Below, in pieces: positions 20,197 through 29,913 of a DNA stretch of 64,000 nucleotides. The position numbers were made by a program, and so were the translations under genes. The notes under the pieces were generated by a model. The model had not been told where the DNA came from. It ran no database searches and saw nothing but the letters and a program-made list of their open reading frames with translations. Every line of letters starts with the position of its first letter. Position 1 is the stretch's first letter. Source of the DNA: Cladocopium goreaui (Eukaryota > Sar > Dinophyceae > Suessiales > Symbiodiniaceae); the NCBI GenBank assembly GCA_947184155.2, contig CAMXCT020001009.1, positions 124,339 through 188,338 of the forward strand, in the 5' to 3' direction.

Positions 20197-21511
20197 GATT
20201 CCAGCCCGTGGAGGAGATGTACCAGTTCGAAGTTTTTTCGACCCTATTTCAGGCAGAAGAGAGACAATGGAAGTCAAGCCAATCGACAGGGAGCAGAAGT
20301 TTCGAACTGTGCAGTCAGGTTTTTCCAGGTACCCTACTGAGACTCGTACTTGCTACCAGTGTGGTGAGAAGGGGCACTTGAGTGCCAATTGCCCGCAGAA
20401 GATGAGGAGAGTATCACTCACTGAGGGCGTCATCAAGTACGAGGGGGCAGGGGAGACCCGGCCTCGAGTCAGGCTTCAGGGAAATATGGGGAGTATTCCT
20501 CAGGAGACCCCGGAGTTTGATGATGTCCGTCCAGAAGACTCAGCATCTCAGGTGGGCGGACAATACCTGGGAACTATGTCTACGGTTGGAGGAGGTGTCA
20601 AGAAGAGCTTGCCACCACCACCACCTCCACCTCCGATGGGTGGAAGCCCAAAGATTGCCAGGAGCAGACCAGGCGTTCCGCCGCAGACTTCAGCAGCTAT
20701 GAGGCCACCACCAGCGCCAAGTGCAAGACTTCCGGCTAAGTTTTCTCAGGACCCACCTCTGGGAGAAGTTGCCTCCTCGAGCAGAGAAGTGAGGAGACCT
20801 AAAACTCCACCCAAAACACCGCCAAAGAGACCCCCAAGCAAGGCACCGCCAGTGAAAGGTGCGCCACAGAAGACCCAAGGGACAGAGAAGGCAAAAGGGA
20901 CAGAGAAGTCCAAAGCGACTGAGAAGTCCAAGGCGACAGAGCCAGCAACAGAGATCAGAGGCTCGGTTGGGAGAGTCGTGGAAGAGGCAGCTAAGGCGGC
21001 ACCTGCGACTGTGGACCTTGTGACGCCGAGCACAGCTGTGGATGTTGGAACCCCAGTTTCAGACAGTGCGGGACATGGGGATGTCCATCTTACAGTGGCA
21101 CATGGATCTGGAAGATTGTCAGCACTTACAGTGCACCAACCGACGCCAGCGAACTCACAGGCGGCGACGCCTACATCTCCAGCAGGAGATTCCCTTGTGG
21201 CTGGAGAAGCACCAGGACAAAGTTCAACTCACTGGTCGAATGCTCCGGTGATTTCACCGGTACCATCTACACCACCGCCAGCACCGGTGGGAGGCGAGAC
21301 AGAGGTTTGTGTGGCATGCCAAGGGAGTGGATTGCTGAACTCGCAGGTGAATCTGCGATTGTTCCGACTTATCGGAACGGGGCAGCTCCGTTTGGCGGGG
21401 CCGATCCCAAGTTGCACCAGTGACCCCGGCTCCGGCCGCACCTGCGACCCCGGCTCCGGCCGCACCTACAACACCAGCTCCGGCAGCTGCAAATCCCACT
21501 GGACCTGGTAA
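20197..21511 (+). pseudogene. E1 ORF2/3 linker: CCHC knuckle and proline-rich region
   Basis: This frame is open across the end of Pol in a different phase and carries a third CCHC knuckle (CYQCGEKGHLSANC, about 20350), then MRRVSLTEG, a run of eight prolines, Pro/Lys-rich repeats with KTPPK, and a CxxC-GSG motif (CVACQGSG). E2 has all of these (CGHCGQKGHIIPQC, MERRVSLTHG, proline runs, CIACHGSG) but split differently between frames. It is probably an RNA-binding and linker region upstream of the methyltransferase-like domain. Confidence 0.7.
21415..21475 (+). repeat. Short tandem repeat at an E1 frameshift
   Basis: ACCCCGGCTCCGGCCGCACCT and the following bases are repeated about twice with a 24-base period, then decay. 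The change of reading frame between the linker and the methyltransferase-like part falls here, so slippage at the repeat may have caused it. Confidence 0.5.
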
Positions 21512-22319
21512 CGGGACCGAAGTCAGTCCAAGCCTCAGTGAAAACTCAGGTAGATCTCGTACTCCAACTCGTTCAGGTGTTTGCAGTGTGACTGAAGATG
21601 GAAGTATGACCATGTTTGATTCAGGTGGAAATCTTTTGATTTTGGAACTTGCTTGTGGTGTTGACTCAGTGATTCAAAATGCTTCTAGGGAGTTTGGATG
21701 CAGTTACATTGGAATTCATGCCGGTTTGGAGCTTTCTTCAACTCAACGTCAGGCCTATAAGTTCTTGAAGAACTTTGCTGAGGGATCTTCCGGTAGTGCG
21801 GATTCACAGAAACTGATTCAGGTACACATTTCTCTTCCCTGTACTGGGGGTAGCCCTTTGTTGGACTTATCCAAGAAAGACAGGAAACCTGCTCAGGATG
21901 CATATTTCAGGCTTCTTGATCATTGCAAGAGATATGTTTCATATATCAAGGGCATGAGCAATGTGTGTAGTGCTGTGACTCTGGAGCTTCCGAAATCGAA
22001 CCGTTTTTGGTCAGACGAGAGATTGAAGAAGTTTCTAACTGACCACGACATGCAAAAGTTTGCGGATTGTGCTGCATGTGCCATGGGTTTGGAAACTAGT
22101 CAGGGACAACCTATTGGTAAAGTCTTTCGCATTGCATGTTCGGATCAAGTACTTGCCACAGGTCTTGGAAAGAGATTTCAGTGTAAGTGTACTCAGGACC
22201 ACGCTCCATTGAATCAGGTCAACTATTCGATGACGGAAAGATACTCATATAAGTTTGCCAGATTCTATTGTCGTGCTATTGCACTTCGTTGGATTGATCA
22301 ACAGGAAGAAACATCGTGA
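21420..22319 (+). CDS. E1 methyltransferase-like ORF
   Basis: 299 codons; the conserved part begins near 21600. Motifs in order: ILELACGVDSVI (glycine/acidic motif I-like), YIGIHAG (motif II-like), VHISLPCTGGSP (PC motif as in cytosine-C5 enzymes), VTLELPKSNRFW (position of the ENV/ENP motif), then ACAMG ... KVFRI and a CKCTQDH segment. E2 ORF3 has the same series, and the DIRS-like element at 58.8 kb has a related one (LELFCGTSN, FGIPCGTASRAR, VENS). The order fits a Rossmann methyltransferase, but the canonical FxGxG and ENV residues are altered, so activity is uncertain; it may be a structural or degenerate relative. Confidence 0.6.
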   Translation: MTPAPAAPATPAPAAPTTPAPAAANPTGPGNGTEVSPSLSENSGRSRTPTRSGVCSVTEDGSMTMFDSGGNLLILELACGVDSVIQNASREFGCSYIGIHAGLELSSTQRQAYKFLKNFAEGSSGSADSQKLIQVHISLPCTGGSPLLDLSKKDRKPAQDAYFRLLDHCKRYVSYIKGMSNVCSAVTLELPKSNRFWSDERLKKFLTDHDMQKFADCAACAMGLETSQGQPIGKVFRIACSDQVLATGLGKRFQCKCTQDHAPLNQVNYSMTERYSYKFARFYCRAIALRWIDQQEETS

Positions 22320-22679
22320 TTTTGTTTGTCATTGACTGCAGTTTGCATCAGTTTGCATTTCATGTCAGCAGTTTGACTTCAGGAAAGCACAGTTTTCTTT
22401 TTCAGCTGAACCGTTCAGTGGAATTTGCATGTTTGCATGGTTCACAGCGGATTCAGGGACATTCGATTGTCAGGCACAGTTTTCAGTGAAGACTTCACTA
22501 AGTGAATTCTCAAAGCTTGTCATCAGGAATCAGGTGATGACATCAGTTTAGTTTCAGGAGCCTATCAACTCCGTTGAGAGAGTGCTCGCATCAGGACGCT
22601 CACACTCCAGTTGTTTTGTTCTGTTGTGTGTGTTTTCTTTTTCGTGTAGCCCGGGCCGGCCGCGCCGCGTTCGCCAGCC
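22320..22679. other. E1 spacer before the last ORF
   Basis: Non-coding stretch with repeated CAGTTTGCAT-like words and, at about 22650-22668, a very GC-rich palindromic run containing GGCCGGCC just before ATG 22680. It may be leader sequence of the last ORF. Confidence 0.4.
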
Positions 22680-23261
22680 ATGGATGAGCTTCTCATTGTG
22701 GTGCTTTTTTCTGCATTGACTGGAGTGATGATTGGATCTTTGGGGACAGTTGTTATATTCTGGCTTTGTGGAGCACTGGAACGTAAGACAGTTATTGAGA
22801 AAGTTAGTCCAGAGTTGAGGGATGCGACAATTCAGGCTGAATATACTCAGGCTACATCGGATGAAACGTCAGACTTCAGACAAATGCACAGAGCTCAGAC
22901 TTCGTCTTCTTATCATTTGTACATTGGAACTGCGGAGAGATGTTATCATCTTGATCGCCGTTGTCGTTGTTATCCAGATTGGGACAATGTGAAGAGAGGG
23001 CTTACAATTTGTGAAATCTGCCGTATTTCATCTTCGACTTTTGAGATTGGGCAATGTATTTTTGTTTCTGAACAAGGACAGAAGTTTCATTTGACCCGAT
23101 TTTGTCGTACTTTCAAGAGTCTGCCAGTGACTGAATATGCAAGGTGCACTGCATGTTGTACAATGGAACATTCTACACAGGTTTTATTCGGAGATTCAGT
23201 ACCTCGCCAGCGAAGAACTGCTTCGTCAACTTCTTCTATTGCAGGTATGTCAGAGGACTAG
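22680..23261 (+). CDS. E1 membrane-anchored Cys/His-rich protein (env position)
   Basis: It starts at ATG 22680 in a good context (GCCATGG), 193 residues. Residues about 4-32 are a strongly hydrophobic helix (LLIVVLFSALTGVMIGSL ... VVIFWLC), then a polar linker, then two Cys/His modules of the form Y/F-H-x3-5-C ... C-x2-C (CYHLDRRC ... CEIC, and KFHLTRFC ... CTAC). E2 carries an equivalent gene at the same place (46915-47376). The layout suggests a single-pass membrane protein with two zinc-binding modules. It does not resemble a known envelope glycoprotein, and its role is unknown. Confidence 0.6.
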   Translation: MDELLIVVLFSALTGVMIGSLGTVVIFWLCGALERKTVIEKVSPELRDATIQAEYTQATSDETSDFRQMHRAQTSSSYHLYIGTAERCYHLDRRCRCYPDWDNVKRGLTICEICRISSSTFEIGQCIFVSEQGQKFHLTRFCRTFKSLPVTEYARCTACCTMEHSTQVLFGDSVPRQRRTASSTSSIAGMSED

Positions 23262-23362
23262 ATTTTTCTGGATTGGAATGGGACGCCATGACTTTCTGGA
23301 TTGCATTGCATTGCATTGACTGCACTACGTATTGGACGAAGACTCCATACTGACCTCTCATC

Positions 23363-23370
23363 GAAAGGGG
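23363..23370 (+). promoter_or_regulatory. E1 polypurine tract
   Basis: GAAAGGGG lies directly before the 3' LTR. E2 and E3 have GAAAGGGGG at the same place. Confidence 0.8.
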
Positions 23371-24043
23371 TGTGAAAATCCTACCTGGTATAGCGCTGAG
23401 AGATCAGTGACGTTGCACAGTTTTGATTTCACCAAGTATCGTCTGTGGACGAGCTTATTTCGACGTGGAACGATTGTGAATGGACAGATCGTAGTTTGTA
23501 GTTTTGATTTGACCGAATATCATCTGTAGAAGATATACTTTTGGACGTTTTTGGATGATCGATGCTTCATAGAGCATCTCATGACGCTCAACGAGCACAA
23601 CCGACACTGCGGTTGCACTCGTCTCGTTTTGTAGTTGAGAGTTGTGATGTTTTTGTAGGAAACCGAACATTATTTGAACAGTTTGGAAACATTTCAACAG
23701 TTTGAGAACCGAATGAAAGCTTTTGATCCTCAGTGGATCGATTTTCGGAATTTCGTCAAGACTGGAATCCAGTTTGCAGTTTAGACAAAAACCCCTCCTT
23801 GGTTTTTGTCACCTTTAAACAGTATTTGAACTGAACACCCAACGACATTCGTTGGCTCAAGCCCGAGCGAGAGAAACAGAGTGTGTGTTGAAGCGTTGCT
23901 TGTTGTCTGGAGTGATTTGAGCGAGAGAGCACGGAAAGTTTGACTCACGTTTGTTTATTTGTGGAAAAGCCTTTGGGTAACTTTGATCGCGATAGGTTTT
24001 GTTTTGGTTTTCAAGGCACAACTTAGCGGTGCAAAGTTTTACG
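23371..24043 (+). repeat. E1 3' LTR
   Basis: 673 bp, same length as the 5' LTR; I counted eight substitutions, six of them within 16 bases around the hairpin that precedes TTGGCTCAAG (23852-23861). In this copy the hairpin is a perfect CCAACGA-CAT-TCGTTGG (23839-23855). Confidence 0.95.
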
Positions 24044-24048
24044 GTGAT
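24044..24048. repeat. E1 target-site duplication, right (GTGAT)
   Basis: Matches 12983-12987. Confidence 0.85.
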
Positions 24049-24060
24049 CCCTAATTCATT

Positions 24061-24381
24061 TTGCATGTTTTTGATCGTGATGCAGTGGACAAGCCACCGC
24101 GTCCAATGGCAAATCGATTCGGTGGGTGTTTTTGTTTAAGCTCTGGTCCCGTTTTTTGGGTTTGTTTTGTTTTCTGCTGTTTGCTTCGCTGTTTCCGCTG
24201 GCAAAACGCAAGTCTGGCTGGGGGATTTGCGGGTCGTCGTTTTTTGTGGTTTTCGGTTTTGTTGCTTCAATCGATTTGCCGACTCCAAGGACCCTTTGTC
24301 CTTGTACAGTGTATTTTCTGCTTACTCTCATGTAAGGACCGAGCCATTAGCGCAACATCGGCCACACTCGAGGAAAAAAAA
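24061..24381 (+). mobile_element. Retroposon with GAGG-poly(A) end, copy 1
   Basis: T/G-rich body with CTGGCTGGGGGATTTGCG, then AAGGACCGAGCC and ATCGGCC, ending CGAGG and a run of A. The same series of words is found at about 49100-49371 and, inverted, at 24447-24770. Its left edge and target duplication were not found. Confidence 0.5.
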
Positions 24382-24446
24382 AATCCGACTTCATAAGGGA
24401 GGCACGAGCATCCGTTGCAAATTCAACCCCAAGGTGATCTCCTTGA

Positions 24447-24770
24447 TTTTTTTTCCTCTGTTGCGGCCGATCTCGCTCTAAGGCTCGGTCCGACAGTGAG
24501 AGAAGCGGTTACAAAAGTGTGCAAAAAAAATGAAACTCTTTGGCTTCATAACTGGGGCACATCATGGAAACACAAAAAACAACAAGAACAAACAAAAAAC
24601 GGCAACAGCGACGACCCGCAAATCTCCCGGCCAGATTTGCGTTTCGTCAGCAGACAAAACAGCGAAACAACACAAAACGGGGCCGGAGGCAGAGAAAAAC
24701 CACACAAATCCATGGGGATAACCTTCAGACACGATAGGGTCAAGCCCACCGTGTCATATGCACAAACGAA
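24447..24770 (-). mobile_element. Retroposon with GAGG-poly(A) end, inverted copy
   Basis: On the minus strand the end reads GGACCGAGCCTTAGAGCG, then GATCGGCCGCAACAGAGG and a run of A, matching the copies at 24061-24381 and 49100-49371. The upstream part repeats GCAAATCTGGC-like words. It faces copy 1 tail to tail, only about 65 bases apart. Confidence 0.5.
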
Positions 24771-24902
24771 TTAAGAGTCTGTGGTCCAAACAAATTAAAA
24801 GGGGGTGAGAAGCAAAAGCAACTGCAAGAATCAGCAACACAGTTGCGAAAAACTAATATACACGACGGCGGTCATCTCAGAGTCCTCTCAGGCGTGCTTT
24901 GT

Positions 24903-25361
24903 CTATCCTCGAATAAGTTGACCAGCTTCAAAGGTTCTGGTAATTGCCACAAAGCATGAGTGTACAGTCTGGGAGTGATTACAGGAATTCAAGGGCGCGC
25001 CTTGCTTTGCCATCAGTTCCTGGTAGCACACAATGTACTCCGAGCAGTGCCGTCCGAAGACAGGACGGCACCGCGGGCCCACAGACAAAGAAAAGGCCGG
25101 CAGGGCCAGACTGCCGGCATAAAGCTGAGCGACTTGTCGAAGAAGTCGTCCAGGAGAAATGTCGTCAAATTCGTTGGTGAAGGGGTCATCTTGTGATACT
25201 AAGGTTACTAAGGTCCATGAAAGCCGGGAGCTAAGCTGAGAGTCGCCCACTAAGGAATCCTCAAGGTGCACCCACCTTCTCTGACTCTTTTTGGAAGGTT
25301 TCTTACCCTGAATTCGTTTGGCTGCCTGTTTGTCCCTAATTAGGTTGCTGGCTGCCCTCAT
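24903..25361 (-). CDS. Hypothetical protein (weak)
   Basis: 152 codons from ATG 25359-25361 (MRAASNLIRD). The N-terminal 40 residues are Lys/Arg/Gln-rich; the rest contains a helical Leu/Gln segment and several Cys. No homologue is seen elsewhere in the window and no family is recognised. It could be a member of the unknown gene cluster cut off by E1 and E3, or a chance frame. Confidence 0.25.
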   Translation of the reverse strand: MRAASNLIRDKQAAKRIQGKKPSKKSQRRWVHLEDSLVGDSQLSSRLSWTLVTLVSQDDPFTNEFDDISPGRLLRQVAQLYAGSLALPAFSLSVGPRCRPVFGRHCSEYIVCYQELMAKQGAPLNSCNHSQTVHSCFVAITRTFEAGQLIRG

Positions 25362-25558
25362 GACTACCTGGGGGATGCAGTGTAGCCGCTCGATGCCATG
25401 GATCTTATGGCTCGTTCTGGAGGTGGGAAAAGCAGACTCCCCACTCTCAGGGTGAGTGGACGCGATGTCACGGATGTCCTATTTCCAGATGAGCCCAAGA
25501 GGAAGTGAATGTCACAGTGGAGAAGTCCTTAGTCAGTCCAAGTGTACCAACACATCCC

Positions 25559-25563
25559 ATCTG
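25559..25563. repeat. E3 target-site duplication, left (ATCTG)
   Basis: ATCTG lies directly before the 5' LTR of E3 and recurs at 35574-35578 after the 3' LTR. Confidence 0.8.
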
Positions 25564-27129
25564 TATGGAAATTTGACACCCTGTGTGAGACCACCCTTTG
25601 CGTAAGGGTGAAGCGACATGCCATTCATCATTGGTTGTATAGTTTATGCACAGAGGATATGTGGAAGGTTACTGCAAGAAGTCATGGAGGATTGGTAGAG
25701 AACACTCTACTTATTGCGGAAAGAATCTTGGATGTGATCACCCCGTGTCACAATGTTCTATTGGTCTTCGGACTTACTGTTTCTGACATCAGGATGATGT
25801 CATTGATCAGTGTTGACCAGTGATTGTGGTATATAGATCAGTTCTACATCTTATTCTGGATTCGACTTGAGTCTGGTACGGCTTATTGCCTGAACTGAAA
25901 ATACCTACATTGGTTTGACATTGGAATTGTTTATTGTGTCTTCGACGTTGAGAAGGTCATTCTCTCCAAGTGATGAGAACACAGCTAGAAACTCTTGGAG
26001 AAGAGTTTAAGCTAGCTGGAAATATCTGATGGAGAGAACCTATTATGCTTTGAACTTGGACCTTGAGATGCGTTGGCATTGTGAGGACAATGATCATATT
26101 TGGGCATCTTATTTGTCTGAGAGTTTTGTGATGAGATGTTTCGGTATTGTGAGGACAATACCTACATCATCGTCATCGTGGCCTATGGATCATACACTTG
26201 ATCTTATGGTGTACATCTTATCGTTCCTGAGATAACTTTGGTTATCGCTATGAGGACGATATTGTTTTGACACGACTTTGATCTACATAGTGGATGGGCT
26301 ATTACAGTGGTCGAAAGACTTCAGCGATACAACTGTATTTGGCGGACCTACATTGACAATGTCGAATAGAACGCTCTATTCTCCATTGAAATTGGAAACT
26401 GTGAGATGCTATCTCTATGTGGAAAACTGATATGGAGAAGGAACTTTGTGTTCTGACTATGCTTTGTATCCAGAAGAAGGTTGTACAGACACCTTGTGTG
26501 AATCACTTCGTTCTTGAGAAATTAGTCACAAGCTTGACTAATGAGCTGGTTATTCACGTTTGGATGAGAACCAGTTTGTTTTGAGAACTTTTGGAAGTGT
26601 TTCGATGATTTTGAATTCCTCTAGTGAAATTGAGTTGTGTAGACTTCTAGCAGCTGGAATAGTTTCAACAAACCTTTATTTGAAGAACTTGAGGTTTGTT
26701 AACTGGAAACCTGGAATCGAGTTTACCAGTTGAGACATCGGCTCGAAGGACTGGTGTCAGAAGTTCATTTAATGAACAGAAGCTGCTGTGTCACATAACT
26801 TGACATCAGACAGACCAACAGAGGGAACACGAACCTCTTTTCCGTTTTCTTGTGTTTTGTTTGTTTGCTTGTTGTGTTTGTGTTTTCCTTTGACTGATCG
26901 TGTTGCGTCTGGAGCGAAAAGAAGGAGCTTGACGTCAGCATGTGGGAGTCGAGGAAGAAACATTCCTTTTTACACGGTATTGTTTTAGTTTAATTAGTTT
27001 AGGGACTTACGCGCTGCGCTTGTGTTTGGTGTGCGTGGTTGACGTACGCGTTTGCCCGCGTAGTTCTGTAGGAATTTTGGAAGGAGCGTTGGATCTGACC
27101 GCAGATCTGTGCAAGGCGCTTTTTCTACA
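25564..27129 (+). repeat. E3 5' LTR
   Basis: 1566 bp, from TATGGAAATTTG to TTTTCTACA. It contains two hairpins with the same GAGG loop (26077-26092 and 26143-26162). Confidence 0.9.
26077..26162 (+). promoter_or_regulatory. Paired GAGG-loop hairpins in the E3 LTR
   Basis: CATTGT-GAGG-ACAATG (26077-26092) and GGTATTGT-GAGG-ACAATACC (26143-26162) are both perfect stems and lie 66 bases apart. They are repeated at 34523-34538 and 34589-34608 in the 3' LTR. Confidence 0.5.
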
Positions 27130-27160
27130 TGGTAGCGGAACTCTACGGAGCTACCCACAC
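27130..27160 (+). promoter_or_regulatory. E3 primer-binding site within a hairpin
   Basis: TGGTAGCGGAACTC follows the LTR. GGTAG can pair with CTACC about 20 bases later, enclosing a CTC-TACG-GAG stem. The layout is like that of E1 although the stem bases differ. Confidence 0.65.
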
Positions 27161-27466
27161 CATTCTCCGCTGACCCTTGTTGCAGTGTGCTAAGGACGCC
27201 ATCTAAGGTGAAGCTGAGATCGTTTGTATTGAGCTCCTGGATTTTCGCGAGATCTGTGTTGAGCTTGTACTAAGGTTCTGAAGTGATCACTAGGTTGGTA
27301 CATTGCGGATGTAAAGTCAAGGGCATCGAAGAGCTTGAGTATTCTTGATTCAGATGAGACGTGTTTTTGTTTCACTTTGCGGCATGTTGACTGTGAGGTC
27401 ATTGGTTGAAGGTGACTTGTCAATTGATTGCCGGAGATGGCATGTTTTGGGATGCTTGGTGTATCT

Positions 27467-27780
27467 CGACAGGCTGAGGTTGGGAGTAAGTCCTGGAGAC
27501 GCAAGTGAGGTGTTTGGACAGTGAAGGCTCCGACAACCTGCCTGGAGATGAACATTGAGAGTATCGCGACAGGCTGAGGTTGGGAGTAAGTCCTGGAGAC
27601 ACAAGTGAGGTGTTTGGACAGTGAAAACTCCGACAACCTGCCTTGAGATGAGTTAAGTAGAGAGAAGTCTGTACGTTGACTTGGATGACAGCCTGAGGTT
27701 TGGATTAGGTCCTGGAGACACAATAGATGTTTGGGCAAGCGAGAACCCCGACCATTTGTCTGGTTTCCAGGCAAGTTGTC
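27467..27780 (+). repeat. Minisatellite in E3 (about 100-120 bp units)
   Basis: Three diverging units start at 27467, 27567 and 27687 with GACAGGCTGAGGTTGGGAGT or a variant, followed by AGTCCTGGAGACACAA and CCGACAACCTGCC. No frame is conserved across the units. Confidence 0.65.
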
Positions 27781-27880
27781 GGAGTTCTTGAGTGTGTAAG
27801 ATTTGAGAAATTACTGGATTTTGGTTAGAACTGTAGCGTTTAAGCTCAAGGAAAGTATCGCCACGTAGTCTATACCAGGA

Positions 27881-28171
27881 ATGGACAATCGCGACAACCG
27901 ACCATTACGTGAAGCAATGGAGGAACGGTACATTGAGTGGATTGTTGGATTGGAGAAGGTGACGAGCATCTTTCGGATAGTACAGACTATGCTTGTTCTC
28001 ATGGAATGGCTTCTACCTTTACTTGAGGATATTGGTTTGAGTGCGAACCAACGAGACATCATGACAATGTTCCGCGATCATCTCTCGGAATTGGAGATCG
28101 AGATGCAAAGGCAGATTCTTCAGCTGCGTGAGCATATCTTAGGTAGATATCAGAGGTCATTGCAAGGTTGA
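27881..28171 (+). CDS. E3 small helical protein
   Basis: 96 residues from ATG 27881 (MDNRDNRPLREAMEE). Almost the whole sequence is amphipathic helix: a hydrophobic segment (IFRIVQTMLVLMEWLLPLL) flanked by charged helices (LEIEMQRQILQLREHIL), compatible with a coiled coil or a membrane-associating helix. It is in the sense orientation of E3 and is the first ORF after the primer-binding site. No family is recognised. It could be a reduced Gag-like or packaging protein, but that is inference. Confidence 0.4.
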   Translation: MDNRDNRPLREAMEERYIEWIVGLEKVTSIFRIVQTMLVLMEWLLPLLEDIGLSANQRDIMTMFRDHLSELEIEMQRQILQLREHILGRYQRSLQG

Positions 28172-28569
28172 AATACCTGTGGCCCATTGCTGTTTGATAG
28201 ACTTTTCCTATATGTGGTCGATAGGGTTCCTGGCAGTAGTGGTAAGCGTGGAAAATAGGTGACAACGCCGGAGCTGCATGTGAGAGTATGTTGCAGTTGC
28301 GTTGCATGTGAGACTTGTGATTTGGTTGTGTAAGAGGTTTTGTGACTTTGGCAAGAGAGTGAGAGAGAGTGCCTGGAGAATCACTAGAGAGCATTGGAAA
28401 GAGTTGGAAGGAAAGTGGGCTGTACGGCAGGGTGCTGCATAGGTCCATATTGAAAGTAAGAAAGAGTAACATCTCGACAGGTTGGTCAGGTTGTAGATGA
28501 TTCTGGACGCACGGAGTGCACAGTGCGTGGTGCTACTGAGCCTGGCGTCATGCCTGGAGATGACAGTTT
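28172..28569. other. E3 interior, no gene seen
   Basis: No supported frame on either strand. The base composition (purine-rich on plus strand) continues that of the minisatellites. Confidence 0.35.
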
Positions 28570-28825
28570 GAGTTGAGAAGGTTTGGCATGAGAACCACGG
28601 AGGGTTGGTGACCTGGTTTAGTTGCCACAGAGTGGAGAAAGATCGGCATGAGAACCCGGAATGGTCAGTAGCCTTGGTTTAGTTGCCACAGAGTTGAGAA
28701 AGATTGGCATGAGAACCCGGAAAGGTCGGTGACCTGGTTTAGTTGCCATAGATTTGAGAAACGTTGGCATGAGAACCACGGAGGGTCGAGTTTGCTTTGT
28801 CAGTGACCTTGGTTTAGTTGCCACA
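28570..28825 (+). repeat. 60-bp minisatellite in E3
   Basis: About four units of roughly 60 bp containing GGTTTAGTTGCCACAGAG, then GGCATGAGAACC and GGTCGGTGACC. Confidence 0.7.
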
Positions 28826-29913
28826 TTTGTAATGTAATGCGTGAATAGTTGGACACCTGAGGTTCAGTAGTGTGCAGGAGCAGTGGAGCGTGACGGATGT
28901 TTGCACTGACTGGTAACCTTGAGATTGGAGCCTGAAGCATTGGTGTTTGCCTGGCAGTGTAGGTACTAGAGTGCTGAGAGAGAGAGATAGGAACCGTCAT
29001 GGCACTGGAGGCACAGTGGAACTTGGTGTTGAGATTGTGAGTTGACAACGGAGTGAGCTGTGTTTGCCTGTTTGGGAAAGTTGATTTGATTTCTCAGATG
29101 CATCAGGTAACCAACATCCTAGGTTTGAACTGCAGTTGTGAGTGCGTTTGATTGGGACATATAGTGAGTCATTGGAAACGACCTGAACTGTGTAGGAAGT
29201 GGAAACTGTTTTGCACTGTATTTTAAACGAAACGGGAACTTTGTTGTGAGTTTGTTTTCATGTTTTTGACCGGAGTTTGAACAGTTTTGCAGTGTCGCAG
29301 GCAGGTCAGGTATGACTTACGTTCTTTGGATAGTTGCAGTTGTTTGTGAAACCTGGTACAGATGCAGAGAGGGTCCAATATACCTGAGGCAGGTAGGTAC
29401 TCTGAAGTTGTTGTCAGACTGACTGGACTTTGTGTGAAGACAACTTGAATGCAAGCATTCTCTTTTGGCTTAGAACAATCATACCGTACCTCTCTAGATG
29501 GATGGACGAGCACGGAGATTTCTGCAAGCCGAGTTTGGCTGTGAGACGAGCTCTATGGTCTTTATAGCAATGATTGCCAGTGTGGTTTGCCTACGATGGT
29601 TGTGGCATTTCCTTTGGTAGAGATGTAGTTTGAGAACAAGATGCTTGTGATGTTGGTCGACTCCGGAGGGTTTCCTTTGCGAACCTGGGTCATGTTGAGT
29701 GGACATCTTGTACTACCAGAAGGCTGGCATGGGGTTTTGCGAGATCTACAGCACTGGAGCTTTGCAGAGGATTCTGAGAGGAAGTAGAGCGGTAGTGTAG
29801 TTTGTGCGTTTGCGTGTTGCTCAGAGTGAAAAGCAAGAGAGGGAATCTGGGATTTGAGATTTGCAATTTTCTTTTGAGTTGAAGAGTTTTGACTTACAAC
29901 AGAAAAGAAAGAA
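28826..29913. other. E3 interior, no gene seen
   Basis: About 1.1 kb without a supported ORF, RNA or repeat that I could recognise. Confidence 0.3.

Larger units (their letters stand above)
12988..24043 (+). mobile_element. E1: Ty1/copia-like LTR retrotransposon, decayed
   Basis: An 11.06 kb element with 673 bp LTRs, 5 bp target duplication, primer-binding site, polypurine tract and the domain order Gag - zinc knuckles - protease - integrase - reverse transcriptase - RNase H. Integrase before RT places it in the copia superfamily. After Pol it carries three additional coding regions: a CCHC/proline-rich ORF, a methyltransferase-like ORF and a membrane-anchored Cys/His-rich ORF. Compared with E2 it has frameshifts near 15130, 15600, 15730, 20195 and 21420, so it is probably non-functional. 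Its LTRs differ at eight positions that I counted (about 98.8% identity). Confidence 0.95.

Noticed and set aside
26742..26757. Spliced-leader-like decamer in the E3 LTR (TCGGCTCGAAG)
   Set aside because: It needs one inserted base and one substitution relative to TTGGCTCAAG and is not preceded by the hairpin seen in E1/E2.
25564..27129. ORFs inside the E3 LTRs (such as the 68-codon frame at 26029)
   Set aside because: They are repeated in both LTRs because the LTRs are nearly identical; there is no start context or domain.
28570..28825. CRISPR array
   Set aside because: The 60 bp units are contiguous and diverged, with no unique spacers; this is a eukaryotic minisatellite.
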